From: Channallabes apus
Lineage: Eukaryota > Chordata > Actinopteri > Siluriformes > Clariidae
Assembly (NCBI GenBank): GCA_030522415.1
Contig: CM060112.1
Span: 3,097,001 to 3,161,000, forward strand
Length of the DNA: 64,000 nt
Reading direction: 5' to 3'
Within the stretch, counting starts at the first letter, position 1. Each line of letters begins with the position of its first letter. Below are positions 62,090-64,000 of the stretch, in pieces. The notes below the pieces were generated by a model, which had not been told where the DNA came from, did no database searches, and was given only the letters and a program-made list of their open reading frames with translations. The position numbers and the translations under genes are program-made.

Positions 62090-63980
62090 ACTTCTAGAGG
62101 AGCTGAAATAGAAAATGAAGTCTATAAATCCCACTTTAACAAACCCAAAAACTATAATCACAAGGCAGAAGTGAGGACTGAAGATTACACAGCCGTGCTG
62201 ATTAGTTATAACAGCACGACCTCGAGTGTGATGTCACTTTTATACAACAGTTCCATGAACACTATTTATTATTAACAGTTTATGATTTGTTTCTTTCTTT
62301 AACTAGATAACCTGGTGGCACTAACTAACCACGACTAGTCAGTGACAGTTACTGTAATTAACTGTGGGTGAGTGTAGTGTATAAACTCTTAGCAGTACTC
62401 TGTATCCAGAAGGTGATGAGTATAAACCATGGAGGTGGTGGACAGTCCTGAGAAACTCACCAGATTCACTTTATATTTCCACTTGTTACACTTTAAAATA
62501 TCAGCTCCGTTAACTTCCGGGTTCGAATCCCAAAGTGTTAAACAGAAAGCTAGTGCACTATGTAGGGTGTACAATCCCTCGCTCCATGGCACAAGTAGTG
62601 CCCTTGATCAGGGGTTAAAGAGGGATTTGGGATTCAGCCTTGCGTTAGTACCCAGTTAGCTTCGTAGCTAAATAACACACCACCAACTGCTTAGAGACTG
62701 TTTTGAATGGTTTCGAAGCGATTATTGACTGGTTGTGAATGTGGGTTTTGTCAGGCAGCTGTTCTCTCCTCAGTACTGCGGATCGTGCAGACCTACTCTC
62801 ACCCACGCTGAGACACACAGTTAGTGTCATTAACCACTGGACAACACCTGGGACACGCCCACTCATACATAGTTATGTATTAACTATTATCAGCACTCTT
62901 GGAATAACACCTCTCGTCCAATCAGATTACTCGGTCCGGACTAACCAACTGTTCTATAATGTAGAAAAGACAATCATTGTACAGTATATCAACATTTATT
63001 TTTTCCCAATTTTAAAACGATGTTTTTCATTCAATTTCAATCCTTTCAAACTGCGAAAAACAGTTGAACAAACAATAATTGCTTCATTTTGTATCTGATG
63101 CTTTCATCCTTTCCTGATCTCAGTATTAGATCCGCGACATCTCTACTTCTAAAGGTTAATAATGTTTAAATATTTGAAAGCACACTCAGACGTGAGCGGT
63201 TCTCCAGGCGTTGTGGAACCGTAGCGATTTTATCACTGAAGAATGTGAAAGTTTTTTTTCCCTCCATTAAGATCCCGAGTAATCCTTCTGGCTCGGAGTC
63301 ATGTGCAGCTGCCACAGGCTGATGTCAGGAGAGGAGACACAGCCATGTTTCTGCAGCGAAAGTTTGTGCACCCTTTACTTTCATAAAAGTTCATTCCAGT
63401 AACAAAACCGTGTCAAGTAGAGCATGTGGGGATCGTTCAAAAGATACAGAATGTCAATTGTTTTAAAGAAGAAAAAAAAAGGTATAGAAATATGACGACA
63501 TGCAGAAACGTAGTTCGGTAAAAGTACAGATATTTATTGTAGTGGAGTAAAGGAAAGAGTTTCTACTAATAAAACGACTCAAGTAAAGTACAAATCCATG
63601 AAATGTGTCCTAAAGTACTCGGTTACCCCCAGCTCTGAATCTCTACGCTGTTTAACACAAGCGGAACGTTTTAAAGCCAGAAAAGAACGGGAACACAAAA
63701 GGAAGATTAGATGTCCAAGAAAGTTTTTAAAAAAAGGACATTTCATTTTCATCATGAATAATAATAACAATAACAAAGCACTAGGACCTGCTACTGATCC
63801 ACCTAGTACTGTAAATAACTTGAATGAACTCCGTCTTGAATATTTTTCGTGCTCTTCTGTGATCCAGGAAGTCCCGTCGTTAATCCACTTTAGACTCCCG
63901 ACCTAATTAGAAGGAATTTCTTTAATCCTACAGCATTAATACCAGAAAGAAAATGTGTGTAATACAAGGGAGTGATCTGT
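62090..63980. other. no gene recognised
   Basis: No exon of herc2 or any other neighbour could be identified. The 102-codon frame at 63598-63906 has an Asn run and no family resemblance. Confidence 0.4.
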
Positions 63981-64000
63981 GTGTGTGTGTGTGTGTGTGT
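63981..64000. repeat. (GT)n continuing past the right edge
   Basis: Ten GT units at the window boundary. Confidence 0.95.

Noticed and set aside
61000..64000. Possible 3' end of herc2, the neighbour of OCA2 in mammals
   Set aside because: No HERC2 RCC1- or HECT-like sequence could be recognised in either strand; it may lie beyond the right edge.

Overview
The window is vertebrate, almost certainly teleost fish, genomic DNA. It shows AT-rich introns, many long (CA/GT)n microsatellites, Tc1-like, hAT-like and L2-like transposons, and tRNA-derived SINEs typical of bony fish. A siluriform-type repeat landscape is my guess only. There is no prokaryotic organisation, no CRISPR array, and I see no credible undescribed multi-gene system.

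One host gene is recognisable: oca2 (P protein, the melanosomal transporter-like protein mutated in oculocutaneous albinism type 2). It lies on the minus strand. I place 13 coding exons from the start codon at 53547 down to 4075, all with GT/AG boundaries and consistent phase. They encode about the first 521 residues. The C-terminal ~320 residues, with the second transport hairpin, must lie beyond the left edge. A non-coding first exon is likely near 58.6-59.0 kb, with a cluster of MITF-type E-boxes about 0.4-0.6 kb upstream of it.

Layout: 1-4074 is intron with old repeats. 4075-4207 is coding exon 13. 4208-19805 is a 15.6-kb intron with an L2-like LINE, a structurally intact Tc1-like element (14099-15692) and an internally deleted Tc1-like element. 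19806-35414 holds coding exons 12 to 8, a degenerate LINE, 33-bp tandem arrays, and a 4.2-kb hAT-like element carrying a 3.7-kb array of 21-bp repeats. 35415-49838 holds exon 7 and heavily nested transposons. 49839-53548 holds exons 6 to 1, tightly clustered. 53549-58635 is the presumed first intron, filled by a degenerate tandem array. 58636-64000 is the presumed promoter side, with a 1-kb GAGT array and no recognised neighbouring gene.

The most interesting features are dinucleotide repeats sitting at seven splice sites of five oca2 exons. They include complementary (GT)n and (AC)n repeats on either side of exon 9 that could pair in the pre-mRNA. Also notable are an in-frame pair of alternative donors in the first membrane segment, a two-level (21 bp and 1,753 bp) repeat with G-quadruplex potential, and a dated stack of a SINE inside a LINE inside a Tc1 inside an intron.
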